Shown: positions 46,552 through 55,373, counted from the first letter of the stretch. The stretch is 64,000 bases of DNA from CADEFQ01 sp050185195 (GCA_050185195.1 JBFWZQ010000005.1:1-64000); one strand, 5' to 3'. The notes: a model not told the origin generated them from the sequence alone. Made by a program: numbers and translations.

Positions 46552-46910
46552 GGAAAGTCGATATTCGCATTCGTCCCAATCCGCGGCGAGCGCTCGGCGA
46601 AATGGGCGCGCGCTTCGTCAGGTCCTGGAAAACGGGCGGCTCGCAAGGCGATCTGCTGCAGTTCGAGTCGCCGGCCGCCCTGTTTCGGGTGTTATCGCCC
46701 AAGCGTTGGGAGCTGATCGAACAGGCACAGAAGTTGGGTCCCTGCAGTGTGCGCGGCCTGGCGCGGAATCTCGGTCGCGACGTCAAGCGTGTACATGAGG
46801 ATGTCGTCAGGCTGATGGAATACGGGCTGGTCGAGCGGCGCGAGGACGGCAAGTATTTCGTGCCGTACGATGTGATTCATGCGGATTTCGATCTGCGCGC
46901 AGTGGCGTAG
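46548..46910 (+). CDS. Winged-helix antitoxin/regulator (TumA-like)
   Basis: This 120-aa protein has a MarR/HVO_A0114-like winged helix in the C-terminal half: LSPKRWELIEQAQKLGPCSVRGLARNLGRDVKRVHEDVVRLMEYGLVERREDGKYFVPYDVIHADFDL. The start overlaps the DUF6516 gene by 4 nt, so the two are co-translated; toxin-first order fits the TumE-TumA arrangement. It probably neutralises the toxin and represses the pair. Confidence 0.75.
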   Translation: MRKVDIRIRPNPRRALGEMGARFVRSWKTGGSQGDLLQFESPAALFRVLSPKRWELIEQAQKLGPCSVRGLARNLGRDVKRVHEDVVRLMEYGLVERREDGKYFVPYDVIHADFDLRAVA

Positions 46911-46966
46911 CGAGCGGACTGTCTGGGAGCAGCACGAGACGCACCATTGCGTCACTGCGTGTCGGG

Positions 46967-47305
46967 CTACAACGCCAACGTCAGCCGCAAGCCTGCCTCG
47001 ACATCGCGCATCACCGTGGGCGACACGCGCCCGACCGGGGAGGTCAAATAGCGCTTGTCCAGCGTGATCAACTGGGACACGTTGACGACTGATTCGCGCA
47101 CCAGCCCGCCCGCCTTGCGAGGCAATCGCACATTTCCCGGAGCCGCGGCCAGGCGCAGATTCGAAGTGACCACCGCGCAAATGACCGTGCGAATGGCGCT
47201 CTCATTGAATTCATTTGATTGCACGATCAGCACCGGGCGGCGAAATCCCGGCCCCGAGCCGGCGGGCTCGCCAAGCGACGCCCACCAGACTTCACCGCGG
47301 CGCAC
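46967..47305 (-). CDS. MazF/PemK family endoribonuclease toxin
   Basis: This 112-aa toxin looks complete: RRGEVWWASLGEPAGSGPGFRRPVLIVQSNEFNESAIRTVICAVVTSNLRLAAAPGNVRLPRKAGGLVRESVVNVSQLITLDKRYL. The conserved RPVLIVQ strand, T-S and S-x-V-N-V-S-Q motifs of MazF are present. The start is GTG at 47305, overlapping the antitoxin stop by 1 nt. It ends 57 nt from the convergent winged-helix gene. Confidence 0.9.
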   Translation of the reverse strand: MRRGEVWWASLGEPAGSGPGFRRPVLIVQSNEFNESAIRTVICAVVTSNLRLAAAPGNVRLPRKAGGLVRESVVNVSQLITLDKRYLTSPVGRVSPTVMRDVEAGLRLTLAL

Positions 47306-47547
47306 TACCAGCGCTCCCGGGTGAGCGAGTTGGCCTGGGCACGTGCAATGTCAGGTTCGAGCTCCGAATCAGCAGGCGCTGCAGCATAGACGGCGTCGAG
47401 CCGTTCGCGCACGCCGACGAACCGCTGGTTCTCTACGTAGTCGGACACCGCTTTCGAGTACAGCTCGCTGCGCGACATGCCGCGCCGTTTCGCGAGCCGC
47501 TCCGCCTCTTCGAAGACCGGATCCGGAATGGAAATTGCCGTCTTCAT
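47305..47547 (-). CDS. Ribbon-helix-helix antitoxin (MazE-like, CopG type)
   Basis: This 80-aa protein has an N-terminal ribbon-helix-helix domain (MKTAISIPDPVFEEAERLAKRRGMSRSELYSKAVSDYVENQRF) and a disordered acidic tail for toxin binding. It is upstream of and overlaps the mazF-like gene. An 18-bp palindrome 8 nt before the ATG is the likely autoregulatory operator. Confidence 0.88.
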   Translation of the reverse strand: MKTAISIPDPVFEEAERLAKRRGMSRSELYSKAVSDYVENQRFVGVRERLDAVYAAAPADSELEPDIARAQANSLTRERW

Positions 47548-47554
47548 GCCAGTA

Positions 47555-47572
47555 GTATAACTGCGGTTATAC
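47555..47572 (-). promoter_or_regulatory. Palindromic operator GTATAA-N6-TTATAC of the mazEF-like pair
   Basis: GTATAACTGCGGTTATAC is an 18-bp palindrome with one mismatched pair, just upstream of the antitoxin ATG at 47547. It also contains TATAAC/TATAAC-like -10 hexamers on both strands, so bound antitoxin would cover the promoter. Confidence 0.6.
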
Positions 47573-47597
47573 CGACCAGCAATGCGGCCAGGGATGA

Positions 47598-47636
47598 CTA
47601 CTCGATCCCGAGCTTCTTGATCCGGTAGCGCAGCGC
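47598..47636. repeat. 39-nt direct repeat, right copy (3' end of pilR)
   Basis: This is the intact original at the pilR 3' end; the diverged copy is at 45984-46022. See that entry. Confidence 0.7.
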
Positions 47637-48980
47637 CCTAAAGCTCATGCCGAGCAGTTTCGCGGCGGCGGTCTTGTTGTAGCGAGTCTGTTCGAGCGCC
47701 TTGACGATCGCTTCGCGCTCGAGGCTGTCGAGCTGCTCGCCGAGCGCGGCGCCGGGCAGCGCGCCACCGACGACTGCCTGCGCGGCGGCGGGTGCGCCGG
47801 GGGAAGCGCTGGCACCGTCCGCGGCTGCGTCGAGCATCGGCGCGCGCAACTGGATGTCGGCGGCCTCGATGGTGTCGGTCACGCAGAGCGTCAGCGCGCG
47901 TTCCAGCACGTTTTCGAGTTCGCGCACGTTGCCCGGGAAGGGGTGGCCCGCGAGCGCACCGAGCGCTTCGGCGCCGATCTCCGGCGCCTCGACGCCCATG
48001 CGGCGCGAGAGTCGTCGCAGGATCGCTTCCGCGAGGTCCGGGATGTCTTCCGCGCGTTCGCGCAGCGAGGGCACGCGCATCTCGATCACGTTGATGCGGT
48101 AGTAGAGGTCTTCGCGGAATCGCCCCTCGCGCACGAGGGCCGCGAGGTTGCGGTGGGTCGCGGACAGCACGCGCACGTCGACGCCGACTTCGCGCGTTTC
48201 GCCGATCGGGCGCACGGTCTTTTCCTGGATCACGCGCAGCAGCTTCACTTGCATGTGCAGCGGCAGGTCGGCGACTTCGTCGAGGAACAGCGTGCCGCCC
48301 TCGGCGGACTGGATCAGGCCCTTGCTGTCGTTGACCGCGCCCGTGAAGCTGCCGCGCTTGTAACCGAAGAGTTCGCTCTCCATCAGCTCGGTCGGGATCG
48401 CGCCGCAGTTGACGGGCACGAACGGCCCTTCCGCCCGCGATCCCGATTCGTGGATCAGCCGCGCCACGAGTTCCTTGCCGGTGCCCGATTCGCCCGAGAT
48501 GTGCACGGGGGCCTGGCTGCGCGCCACCCGCGCGATCATCTGCCGCAGCGCCTCCATCACCCGCGAGTGGCCGATGAGGCGAGGGCCGCGCACGGTCGCG
48601 TCGCCGCCCTGCCCGCCGAGCTTGATGGCGCTCGTGACGAGCTTGCGCAGCACGCCGAGGTCGAGCGGCTTCGAGACGAAGTCGAAGGCGCCGAGCTTGA
48701 GCGCGCGCACCGCGGATTCCACGTTGCCGTGGGCCGAGATCACCGCGACGGGCACCAGCGCCCGGTGCTCCTGGATCCACGCGACGAGGTCGAGGCCGTC
48801 GCCGTCAGGCAGGCGCATGTCGGTGAGGCACAGGTCGAAATGGCGCGCCTGCAGCAGCTCCCGCGCGCCCGCGAGGTCGCCCGCCGCGGCGGTGTCGAGG
48901 TTCATCCGGGACAACGTGAGGCTGACGAGTTCGACGAGATCCGGCTCGTCGTCGACGATCAGCACGACCGGCTTGCTCAT
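47598..48980 (-). CDS. pilR: Sigma-54-dependent response regulator PilR
   Basis: This 460-aa NtrC-family activator has a receiver domain (phospho-acceptor Asp54 in LTDMRLPDG), an AAA+ domain with Walker A GESGTGKE, the sigma-54 contact loop GSFTGA, and a Fis-type helix-turn-helix (NKTAAAKLLGMSFRALRYRIKKLGIE). It should activate pilA. ATG 48980 overlaps the pilS stop (ATGA); ATG 48989 is an alternative. Confidence 0.93.
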   Translation of the reverse strand: MSKPVVLIVDDEPDLVELVSLTLSRMNLDTAAAGDLAGARELLQARHFDLCLTDMRLPDGDGLDLVAWIQEHRALVPVAVISAHGNVESAVRALKLGAFDFVSKPLDLGVLRKLVTSAIKLGGQGGDATVRGPRLIGHSRVMEALRQMIARVARSQAPVHISGESGTGKELVARLIHESGSRAEGPFVPVNCGAIPTELMESELFGYKRGSFTGAVNDSKGLIQSAEGGTLFLDEVADLPLHMQVKLLRVIQEKTVRPIGETREVGVDVRVLSATHRNLAALVREGRFREDLYYRINVIEMRVPSLRERAEDIPDLAEAILRRLSRRMGVEAPEIGAEALGALAGHPFPGNVRELENVLERALTLCVTDTIEAADIQLRAPMLDAAADGASASPGAPAAAQAVVGGALPGAALGEQLDSLEREAIVKALEQTRYNKTAAAKLLGMSFRALRYRIKKLGIE

Positions 48981-50614
48981 GCCCGCCATCGTAGCGGATC
49001 GGAGAATACGAGGCGGAACACGCTGCCACCGCCGGGACGGGGTTCATGGATCAGCGTGGCGCCGTTGGCCTGCGCGAGTTCGCGCGCGAGGTAGAGCCCG
49101 AGGCCCGTGCCGCGGGTTTCACCGGTGACGAACGGCTCGAAGATGCGCTCCGCGAGCGCTTCGGGGATGCCGGGCCCCCGATCGGCGACCTCGAGGTACG
49201 GCCGCTGGGTCGGTGCGAGCCGGCCCGCGCGCAGTTCGATGGGCCGTGGCGGGTCGCCATTGTGCTTCACGGCGTTGTGCGCGAGGTTCCAGACGATCTG
49301 GCGCAGCTGGCTGCGGTCGCAACGGACTTCAATGTCTGCCGTGGCGTCCTGCAGGTCGATGAGCGTTTCGGGGCAGGGCAGGGTCGCGCAGAACTCGGTG
49401 CGAAACTCCCGCAGCCAGGTGGCGAGCCCGAACTGCTCGGCCTGCACGGGCTCGCGCCGCGACATCGACTGCACGTTCGCGATGATTTCGCTGACGCGAA
49501 CGGCATTCGAACGGATGATCTCGGCGAGGCGCCGTTCTTCGTCGCCGAGCCGGCTCGATTCGCCGAGCAGTTGCGCCGCGTGGCTCATCGCGCCGACTGG
49601 ATTCCTGATCTCGTGCGCGATGCTCGCCGAGAGGCGCCCGAGCGAGGCGAGCTTCAGCTGCTGCAGCTTGCCGGCGATCTCGGTGGTGTCTTCGAGGAAG
49701 ATGATGACCGGCGGTGGGACATCGTTCCCGAGGGGGGCGAAGTGCGGCAGGATCTCGCTCGCCCCGTCGCTTGCGAAGAGGGTGGCGCCGCTGTCCTTCG
49801 GCCGCTCGCCGCTCTGCCGCCAGGTCGACAGGAGATACAGGAGCCTCGGGGACACCTCGCCGAGCAGGGCGCCGGGCCAGGCGCGCCCTTCGCCCAGGAT
49901 CCGGGCCGCCGTTTCATTGATGAGGCGGATGCGATCTTCGCTGTCGACGACGAGCAGGCTCTCGCGCAGGTGCTGCACGATGTACTGCGAGAGTTCAGCG
50001 AGGTTCGCGAGATCGACCTCGCGCCGCCGCACCTGGGCCTCGCTCTCCTGCAAGCGTGCCGTCAGCGGCCAGCTCGCGAGCGCGACGAGGAAGAGCACCA
50101 CCCCGAGGACGCCTGCGGCCGGATAGTCCGCGAGCGTGCCGCTCCCCGCCAGCTGGCTGAACACCTGCTGGGCGAGCACCGCGACGACCGCGATGGCGGC
50201 GACGAGCAGGCTGCGGCGGCCCTCGGCGAGGAGCGCCACCGAGCCCACCGGGACGACCAGCAGGATGCCGAGGCCGCTCGCGACCCCACCGCTGGCATAG
50301 AGCAGCAGGCCGATCGCCACGGCATCGACCAGCGCATGGCCGAGCAGCAGCAACCGGCCCGGCAGCCGCGGCAGGCGTTGCGCCAGCACCAGCACGAGGC
50401 CCGCGAGGAAATACAGCACGCAGATCGTGAAAAAGAGCCGCGGGTACTCGCTGCCGATCGTGGGCTGCGGCAGGGTGAAGCGATAGATCGCGAACAGCAC
50501 CGGCGGGACGACCAGCCGATAGAGATTCAGCAGGCCGACGATCCGCCACCCGAGATCGCCGAGGGTCGAGCCGCGATCCTCGTCCTGCACCCCCATTTGC
50601 CGGGACTTTATCAT
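48977..50614 (-). CDS. pilS: Membrane sensor histidine kinase PilS
   Basis: This 545-aa kinase has about six N-terminal membrane helices (residues 20-190), a PAS-like region (YIVQHLRESLLVVDSEDRIRLINETAARILGEG), a HisKA domain with the phosphorylated His in SASIAHEIRNPVG, and an HATPase domain (N box WNLAHNAVKHNG, G boxes DRGPGIPE and GTGLGLYLARELAQ). It is the partner of PilR. The start could be 50614 or 50596; neither has a clear ribosome-binding site. It is divergent from sucC. Confidence 0.92.
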   Translation of the reverse strand: MIKSRQMGVQDEDRGSTLGDLGWRIVGLLNLYRLVVPPVLFAIYRFTLPQPTIGSEYPRLFFTICVLYFLAGLVLVLAQRLPRLPGRLLLLGHALVDAVAIGLLLYASGGVASGLGILLVVPVGSVALLAEGRRSLLVAAIAVVAVLAQQVFSQLAGSGTLADYPAAGVLGVVLFLVALASWPLTARLQESEAQVRRREVDLANLAELSQYIVQHLRESLLVVDSEDRIRLINETAARILGEGRAWPGALLGEVSPRLLYLLSTWRQSGERPKDSGATLFASDGASEILPHFAPLGNDVPPPVIIFLEDTTEIAGKLQQLKLASLGRLSASIAHEIRNPVGAMSHAAQLLGESSRLGDEERRLAEIIRSNAVRVSEIIANVQSMSRREPVQAEQFGLATWLREFRTEFCATLPCPETLIDLQDATADIEVRCDRSQLRQIVWNLAHNAVKHNGDPPRPIELRAGRLAPTQRPYLEVADRGPGIPEALAERIFEPFVTGETRGTGLGLYLARELAQANGATLIHEPRPGGGSVFRLVFSDPLRWRA

Positions 50615-50654
50615 TCCGCGAGAATAGCGGTTCTTTTTGCCATCCGGCGGGTCC

Positions 50655-51827
50655 ATGAATCTCCACGAATACCAGGCGAAGGAAGTCTTCCGGCAGTACG
50701 GCGTGCCCGTGCCCGCAGGAAGCGTGGCGCGCAGCGCCGACGAGGCGGTGGCGGCCGCCCAGGCGATAGGAGGTTCCGTCTGGGTCGTCAAGGCGCAGGT
50801 GCACGCGGGCGGGCGGGGCAAGGCGGGCGGCGTGAAGCTCGCGCGCGACCTCGCGACCGTGCGCAGCGCCACCGAAGGCATGTTGGGCCAGAGGCTCGTC
50901 ACCAAGCAGACCGGCGAAGAAGGCCTGCCGATCAATTCCGTCTACGTGGAGTCGGGTTCCGAGATCGCCCGCGAGCTCTACCTGTCGCTGACCCTCAATC
51001 GCGAGAAGGGCCACATCGCGCTCATCGGTTCGGCCGCCGGCGGCATGGACATCGAAGAAGTGGCCGAGCACAGCCCGGAGCAGATCGTCACGGTGAACGT
51101 GCACCCGGCCGCGGGCCTGCAACCCTTCCAGTGCCGGCAGATGGCGTTCGCGCTCGGCTTCAGCGATGCGCAGGTCGGGGAGTTCCAGAAGATCGCGATG
51201 GCGCTCTACCGGCTCTACCTCGAGCGCGACGCGAGCCTCCTCGAGGTGAACCCGCTGATCGTGACGAAGGCGGGCGCGCTCGTCGCGCTCGACGCCAAGA
51301 TCAACATCGACCCGAATGCGCTCTTTCGCCAGAAAGACCTCGCCGCGCTGCGCGACGTTTCGCAGGAAGACGCCATGGAGGTCAAGGCGAGCGAGCACGA
51401 CCTCAACTACGTCTCGCTCGACGGCGACATCGCCTGCATGGTGAATGGCGCGGGACTTGCGATGGCGACGATGGACCTGATCAAGCTGCACGGCGGGCGT
51501 CCCGCGAACTTCCTCGACGTGGGCGGCGGCGCGACCGCCGAGCGCGTGACGGCCGCGTTCCAGCTGATCCTCTCGAACGCGAACGTGCGCGCGATCCTCG
51601 TCAACATCTTCGGCGGCATCGTGCGCTGCGACCTGATCGCCGAGGGCATCATCGTTGCAGCCAAGAAGCTTGGCGTGAAAGTGCCCGTGGTGGTGCGGCT
51701 GCAGGGCACGAACGCGGAGAAGGCGCGCGAGATGCTCGCGGGCAGCGGGCTCGCGCTCGCACCGGCCGCGGATCTCACGGACGCCGCGAAGAAGGTCGTC
51801 GCGCTGGCATCGAAGGGCAAGGCATGA
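50655..51827 (+). CDS. sucC: Succinyl-CoA synthetase beta subunit (ADP-forming)
   Basis: This 390-aa ATP-grasp subunit starts MNLHEYQAKEVFRQYGVPVP and has VVKAQVHAGGRGKAGGVKLA, LEVNPLIVTKAGALVALDAKIN and VNIFGGIVRCDLIAEGI. It carries out the substrate-level phosphorylation step of the TCA cycle with SucD. ATG 50655 is chosen from the family N terminus. Its stop overlaps the sucD start by 4 nt. Confidence 0.95.
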   Translation: MNLHEYQAKEVFRQYGVPVPAGSVARSADEAVAAAQAIGGSVWVVKAQVHAGGRGKAGGVKLARDLATVRSATEGMLGQRLVTKQTGEEGLPINSVYVESGSEIARELYLSLTLNREKGHIALIGSAAGGMDIEEVAEHSPEQIVTVNVHPAAGLQPFQCRQMAFALGFSDAQVGEFQKIAMALYRLYLERDASLLEVNPLIVTKAGALVALDAKINIDPNALFRQKDLAALRDVSQEDAMEVKASEHDLNYVSLDGDIACMVNGAGLAMATMDLIKLHGGRPANFLDVGGGATAERVTAAFQLILSNANVRAILVNIFGGIVRCDLIAEGIIVAAKKLGVKVPVVVRLQGTNAEKAREMLAGSGLALAPAADLTDAAKKVVALASKGKA

Positions 51828-52861
51828 GCATTCTCGTCAACAAGCACACCAAGGTCATCTGCCAGGGCTTCACGGGCAAGCAGGGCACCTTTCATTCCGG
51901 GCAATGCCTCGCCTACGGCACGCGGCTCGTGGGCGGCGTGACGCCGGGCCGGGGCGGCGAGAAGCACATCGGCCTGCCGGTGTTCGACACCGTGCACGAC
52001 GCGGTGAAGGAGACGGGTGCCACCGCGAGCATGATCTACGTGCCCCCGCCGTACGCGGCGGACGCGATCCTCGAGGCCGCGGATGCGGGCATCGAACTCG
52101 TCGTGTGCATCACCGAGGGCATCCCGGTCAACGACATGGTGAAGGTCAAGGCGGCGCTCGCGGGCAAGGGCACGCGCCTCATCGGGCCGAACTGCCCCGG
52201 CGTCATCACGCCCGACGAATGCAAGATCGGCATCATGCCGGGCTTCATCCACAAGAAGGGCGCGATCGGGATCGTCTCGCGCTCCGGCACGCTGACCTAC
52301 GAAACAGTGTTCCAGACGACGAACAACGGTCTCGGCCAGAGCACCTGCGTGGGCATCGGCGGCGACCCCGTGCGCGGCATGAACTTCGTCGACGTGCTTG
52401 AGCTGTTCGAGCGCGATCCGGGCACCGAAGGCATCATCATGGTGGGCGAGATCGGCGGCAGCGACGAAGAAGCGGGCGCCGAGTTCATCCGCAAGTTCGT
52501 CTCGAAGCCCGTCGTCGCCTATATCGCCGGCGTCACCGCGCCGCCGGGCAAGCGCATGGGGCATGCCGGCGCGATCGTCGCGGGCGGCAAGGGCACGGCG
52601 GCCGACAAGTATCGGGCGCTCGATCGTGCCGGGGTGCGCACCGTGAAGTCGCCCGCGGACCTCGGCGACGCGATGCGCGACCTGCTGTTCAAGCGCCGCA
52701 AGAGCGCCGCGGCCGCGCGGCATGTCGAGCCGAGGCCGGCGAAGAAAAAGGCTGCGGGCAAGAAAAAGGCGACGGGCAAGAAGAAGGCCGTCGTGCGGCG
52801 TTCGCCGGCGAAGAAGAAGGTGGCGCGGCGTCCCGCGCGGCGGGCTCGCAAACCCAAATGA
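51824..52861 (+). CDS. sucD: Succinyl-CoA synthetase alpha subunit with Lys/Arg-rich C-terminal tail
   Basis: This 345-aa protein starts MSILVNKHTKVICQGFTGKQGTFHSGQ, has the CoA-binding Rossmann domain and the phospho-His loop GHAGAIVAGGKGTAADK. The catalytic part ends near residue 292 (MRDLLFKRR), as in E. coli (289 aa). A further 53 residues follow, rich in KKKA/AKKK repeats and RRPARRARKPK; 24 of 53 are Lys or Arg. Such histone-H1-like tails are known on other proteins (AlgP-like). The nadE start overlaps its stop. The function of the tail is unknown. Confidence 0.93.
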   Translation: MSILVNKHTKVICQGFTGKQGTFHSGQCLAYGTRLVGGVTPGRGGEKHIGLPVFDTVHDAVKETGATASMIYVPPPYAADAILEAADAGIELVVCITEGIPVNDMVKVKAALAGKGTRLIGPNCPGVITPDECKIGIMPGFIHKKGAIGIVSRSGTLTYETVFQTTNNGLGQSTCVGIGGDPVRGMNFVDVLELFERDPGTEGIIMVGEIGGSDEEAGAEFIRKFVSKPVVAYIAGVTAPPGKRMGHAGAIVAGGKGTAADKYRALDRAGVRTVKSPADLGDAMRDLLFKRRKSAAAARHVEPRPAKKKAAGKKKATGKKKAVVRRSPAKKKVARRPARRARKPK

Positions 52862-54489
52862 CCGCTGCCGCCCCGCTGCGGATCGCGCTCGCCCAATTCG
52901 ATTTCCTGGTCGGCGACGTGCGGGGCAACGTCGCGCGTGTCATCGAGACGGCGCGCGCGGCGCAGGCGCAGGGCGCCGATCTCGTCGTGTTCCCGGAACT
53001 CGCGCTCTCGGGCTATCCGCCCGAGGACCTGCTGTTCCACCGGGGTTTCCGGCTGCAGGTCGAGGCAGGGCTTGCCGAAGTCTGCCGCGGCATCGGCGAC
53101 ATTGCCGTGCTCGTCGGCCTGCCCGAGTACAGCGGCACGCAGATCTACAATTCCGCGGCGCTCGTGGCGCGCGGCGCCGTGCAGGCGATGCATCGCAAGA
53201 GTGCGCTGCCGAACTACCAGGTCTTCGACGAGAAGCGCTATTTCAGCGCGGGCGCACAGCCGACCGTGGTCGACATCCGTGGCGTGCGGGTCGGCCTGCT
53301 CGTGTGCGAGGACATCTGGGAGCGGGAGGCCGCGCAACTGGCGAAGTCGGCGGGCGCGGAGTTGCTGGTCGTCTGCAATGCCTCGCCCTACCAGTTGCAT
53401 AAGCAACGCGACCGCGAATCGGCCGCGCGCGCGCGCGTGCTCGAAGTGGGGTTGCCGCTCGCCTACGTGAACCTGGTGGGCGGCCAGGACGAACTCGTGT
53501 TCGACGGCCAGTCGTTCGTGATGGACGCGAGCGGGACGGTCACGATGCGCGCGCCGGCCTATGCCGAGGGCCTGCACTTGGTCGAGTTCAGCCGGGGATC
53601 GGGCGGCGCGCTGGTGGCGCATCCGGCCGAAGTCGCGCCCGAGCTGCCGGAGGCGGCGAGCGTCTACGGCGCGCTCGTGCTCGGTGTGCGCGACTACGTC
53701 GGCAAGCATCGTTTTCCCGGGGTCGTGATGGGGCTGTCCGGCGGCATCGACTCCGCGCTCACGCTCGCGATCGCCGTCGACGCGCTGGGTCCCGCGCAGG
53801 TGCATGCCGTGGCGATGCCTTCGCGTTACACCTCGTCGATGAGCCTCGAGGATGCGAAGGCACAGGCGGACCTGCTCGGCGTGAAGTACAGCATGCTGCC
53901 GATCGAACCGATGTTCGAGGCGACACTCGCGACTCTGCGGGACGAGTTCGCCGGCCGCGAGCCCGACGCGACCGAGGAGAACATCCAGTCGCGTTGCCGC
54001 ATGCTGCTCCTGATGGGGATCTCCAACAAGACTGGCCGCATGCTGCTCACGACGGGCAACAAGAGCGAGATGGCGGTGGGCTATGCGACGCTCTACGGCG
54101 ACATGGCTGGCGGCTTCGCGCCGATCAAGGATTGCAGCAAGCAGCTCGTCTACCGGCTCTCGGACTACCGCAATGGCCTCTCGCCCGCGATTCCGCAGCG
54201 GGTCATCGATCGTCCGCCGACGGCCGAGCTGCGGCCGAACCAGCAGGACAGCGATTCGCTGCCGCCCTACGACATCCTCGACCCCATCCTCGCGGCCTTC
54301 ATCGAGGAGGATCTTTCGGTCGACGAGATCTGCGCGCGCGGATTCGATCGTGCGACGGTCGGCCGGGTGCTCGATCTCGTCAAGCGCAACGAGTACAAGC
54401 GGCGGCAGGCCCCACCGGGCGTGCGCGTGAGTCGCCGCGCCTTCGGCCGCGACTGGCGCTATCCGGTCACGAACGGCTACCGGCGCTGA
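52858..54489 (+). CDS. nadE: Glutamine-dependent NAD+ synthetase
   Basis: This 543-aa enzyme makes NAD+ from deamido-NAD+, ATP and glutamine. The N-terminal nitrilase-like glutaminase has Glu47 (FPELALSGYPPEDL), Lys114 (HRKSALPNY) and Cys150 (LLVCEDIW). The synthetase domain has the PP-loop SGGIDS at 294-299 and TTGNKSEMAVGYATLYGDMAGGFAPIKD. Having its own glutaminase removes the need for free ammonia. The ATG overlaps the sucD stop. Confidence 0.95.
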   Translation: MTAAAPLRIALAQFDFLVGDVRGNVARVIETARAAQAQGADLVVFPELALSGYPPEDLLFHRGFRLQVEAGLAEVCRGIGDIAVLVGLPEYSGTQIYNSAALVARGAVQAMHRKSALPNYQVFDEKRYFSAGAQPTVVDIRGVRVGLLVCEDIWEREAAQLAKSAGAELLVVCNASPYQLHKQRDRESAARARVLEVGLPLAYVNLVGGQDELVFDGQSFVMDASGTVTMRAPAYAEGLHLVEFSRGSGGALVAHPAEVAPELPEAASVYGALVLGVRDYVGKHRFPGVVMGLSGGIDSALTLAIAVDALGPAQVHAVAMPSRYTSSMSLEDAKAQADLLGVKYSMLPIEPMFEATLATLRDEFAGREPDATEENIQSRCRMLLLMGISNKTGRMLLTTGNKSEMAVGYATLYGDMAGGFAPIKDCSKQLVYRLSDYRNGLSPAIPQRVIDRPPTAELRPNQQDSDSLPPYDILDPILAAFIEEDLSVDEICARGFDRATVGRVLDLVKRNEYKRRQAPPGVRVSRRAFGRDWRYPVTNGYRR

Positions 54490-54511
54490 GGCGCGGGCGG
54501 CGCGCCCGGCA

Positions 54512-55318
54512 TCACCAGAGTTTCCACCAGGATTTCTTTTCCTCGACGCGCCGCTGGTCGCCCGGGAAATTCAGCGCGTAGACGGCGCGTGCATTTTCCG
54601 CGAGCTGCTTCATGCCGAGCTTGTCGTAGGAATCGACCAGGATCTCGAGTGCTTCCCGCACGGCAGGCGAACCGTCGTACTGCTCGATCGTCTGCTTCGC
54701 ACGCTGCGCCGCCGCCACCCAGGCGCCCCGCTTCATGTAGTAGCGGGCGACGTAGAGTTCGTAGTCAGCCAGCCGGTTGCGCAGGTAGAGCATGCGCCGG
54801 CGCGCATCGTGCGCGTACTCGCTCTTCGGATACTGCTCGACCACGGTCTTGAACGAGGCAAAGGCCTTTGCGGCCGTCTGTGGCGGGCGCTCCGACAGGT
54901 CGACCCGGAACAGCCGCTCGACCGCGTTCGGCATGCGCTCGAAGTCGACGAGGCCCTTGATGTACCACGCATAGTCGATGCGTGGATGGGTCGGGTTCTC
55001 GCGGATGAAGGTGTCGGCGGCATCGAGCGCGCTTTCGGCCTCGCGCCCGCGGTAGTACGCGTAGATCAGGTCGAGCCGCGCCTGGCGCGACTCCGGCGCG
55101 AAGGGATAGCGCGCGGTCAGCGCCTCGTACATCCGGATCGCGCCGTCGAAGTCCTGGTTCATCAGTGCCTTGTGGGCCTGGCTGTAGAGCACCTCGGGAT
55201 TGGTCTTGGCGTACTGGTCTTCCCGGTTGGTGCGGCAACCCGCGACCGCGACGAGCGCGGCGAGCGTAGCCAGCAGCAACAGGCGACCGCGGCGCAGCGG
55301 CGCTGGGGCAATCGACAT
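54512..55318 (-). CDS. bamD: Outer membrane assembly lipoprotein BamD
   Basis: This 268-aa lipoprotein has a lipobox VAGC (Cys28) and five TPR-like repeats (NPEVLYSQAHKALMNQDFDGAIRMYEALTARYPF ...). It is the essential scaffold of the BAM complex that inserts outer-membrane beta-barrels. ATG 55318; divergent from rluD by 55 bp, the same arrangement as in E. coli and Pseudomonas (bamD/rluD). Confidence 0.95.
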   Translation of the reverse strand: MSIAPAPLRRGRLLLLATLAALVAVAGCRTNREDQYAKTNPEVLYSQAHKALMNQDFDGAIRMYEALTARYPFAPESRQARLDLIYAYYRGREAESALDAADTFIRENPTHPRIDYAWYIKGLVDFERMPNAVERLFRVDLSERPPQTAAKAFASFKTVVEQYPKSEYAHDARRRMLYLRNRLADYELYVARYYMKRGAWVAAAQRAKQTIEQYDGSPAVREALEILVDSYDKLGMKQLAENARAVYALNFPGDQRRVEEKKSWWKLW

Positions 55319-55373
55319 CGAAGGGGGGCCTCTCGTTGGAATGTGGCCTCGAAACCGACAGTATAGACAATTA

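Noticed and set aside
46967..47547. mazEF-like pair as part of the broken modules
   Set aside because: Both genes look complete, overlap correctly and have an operator, so the pair is treated as intact.
49046..51823. 2.8-kb upstream extension of the sucD frame
   Set aside because: It is antisense to pilS and overlaps sucC; SucD clearly begins at the conserved MSILVNKHTKV.
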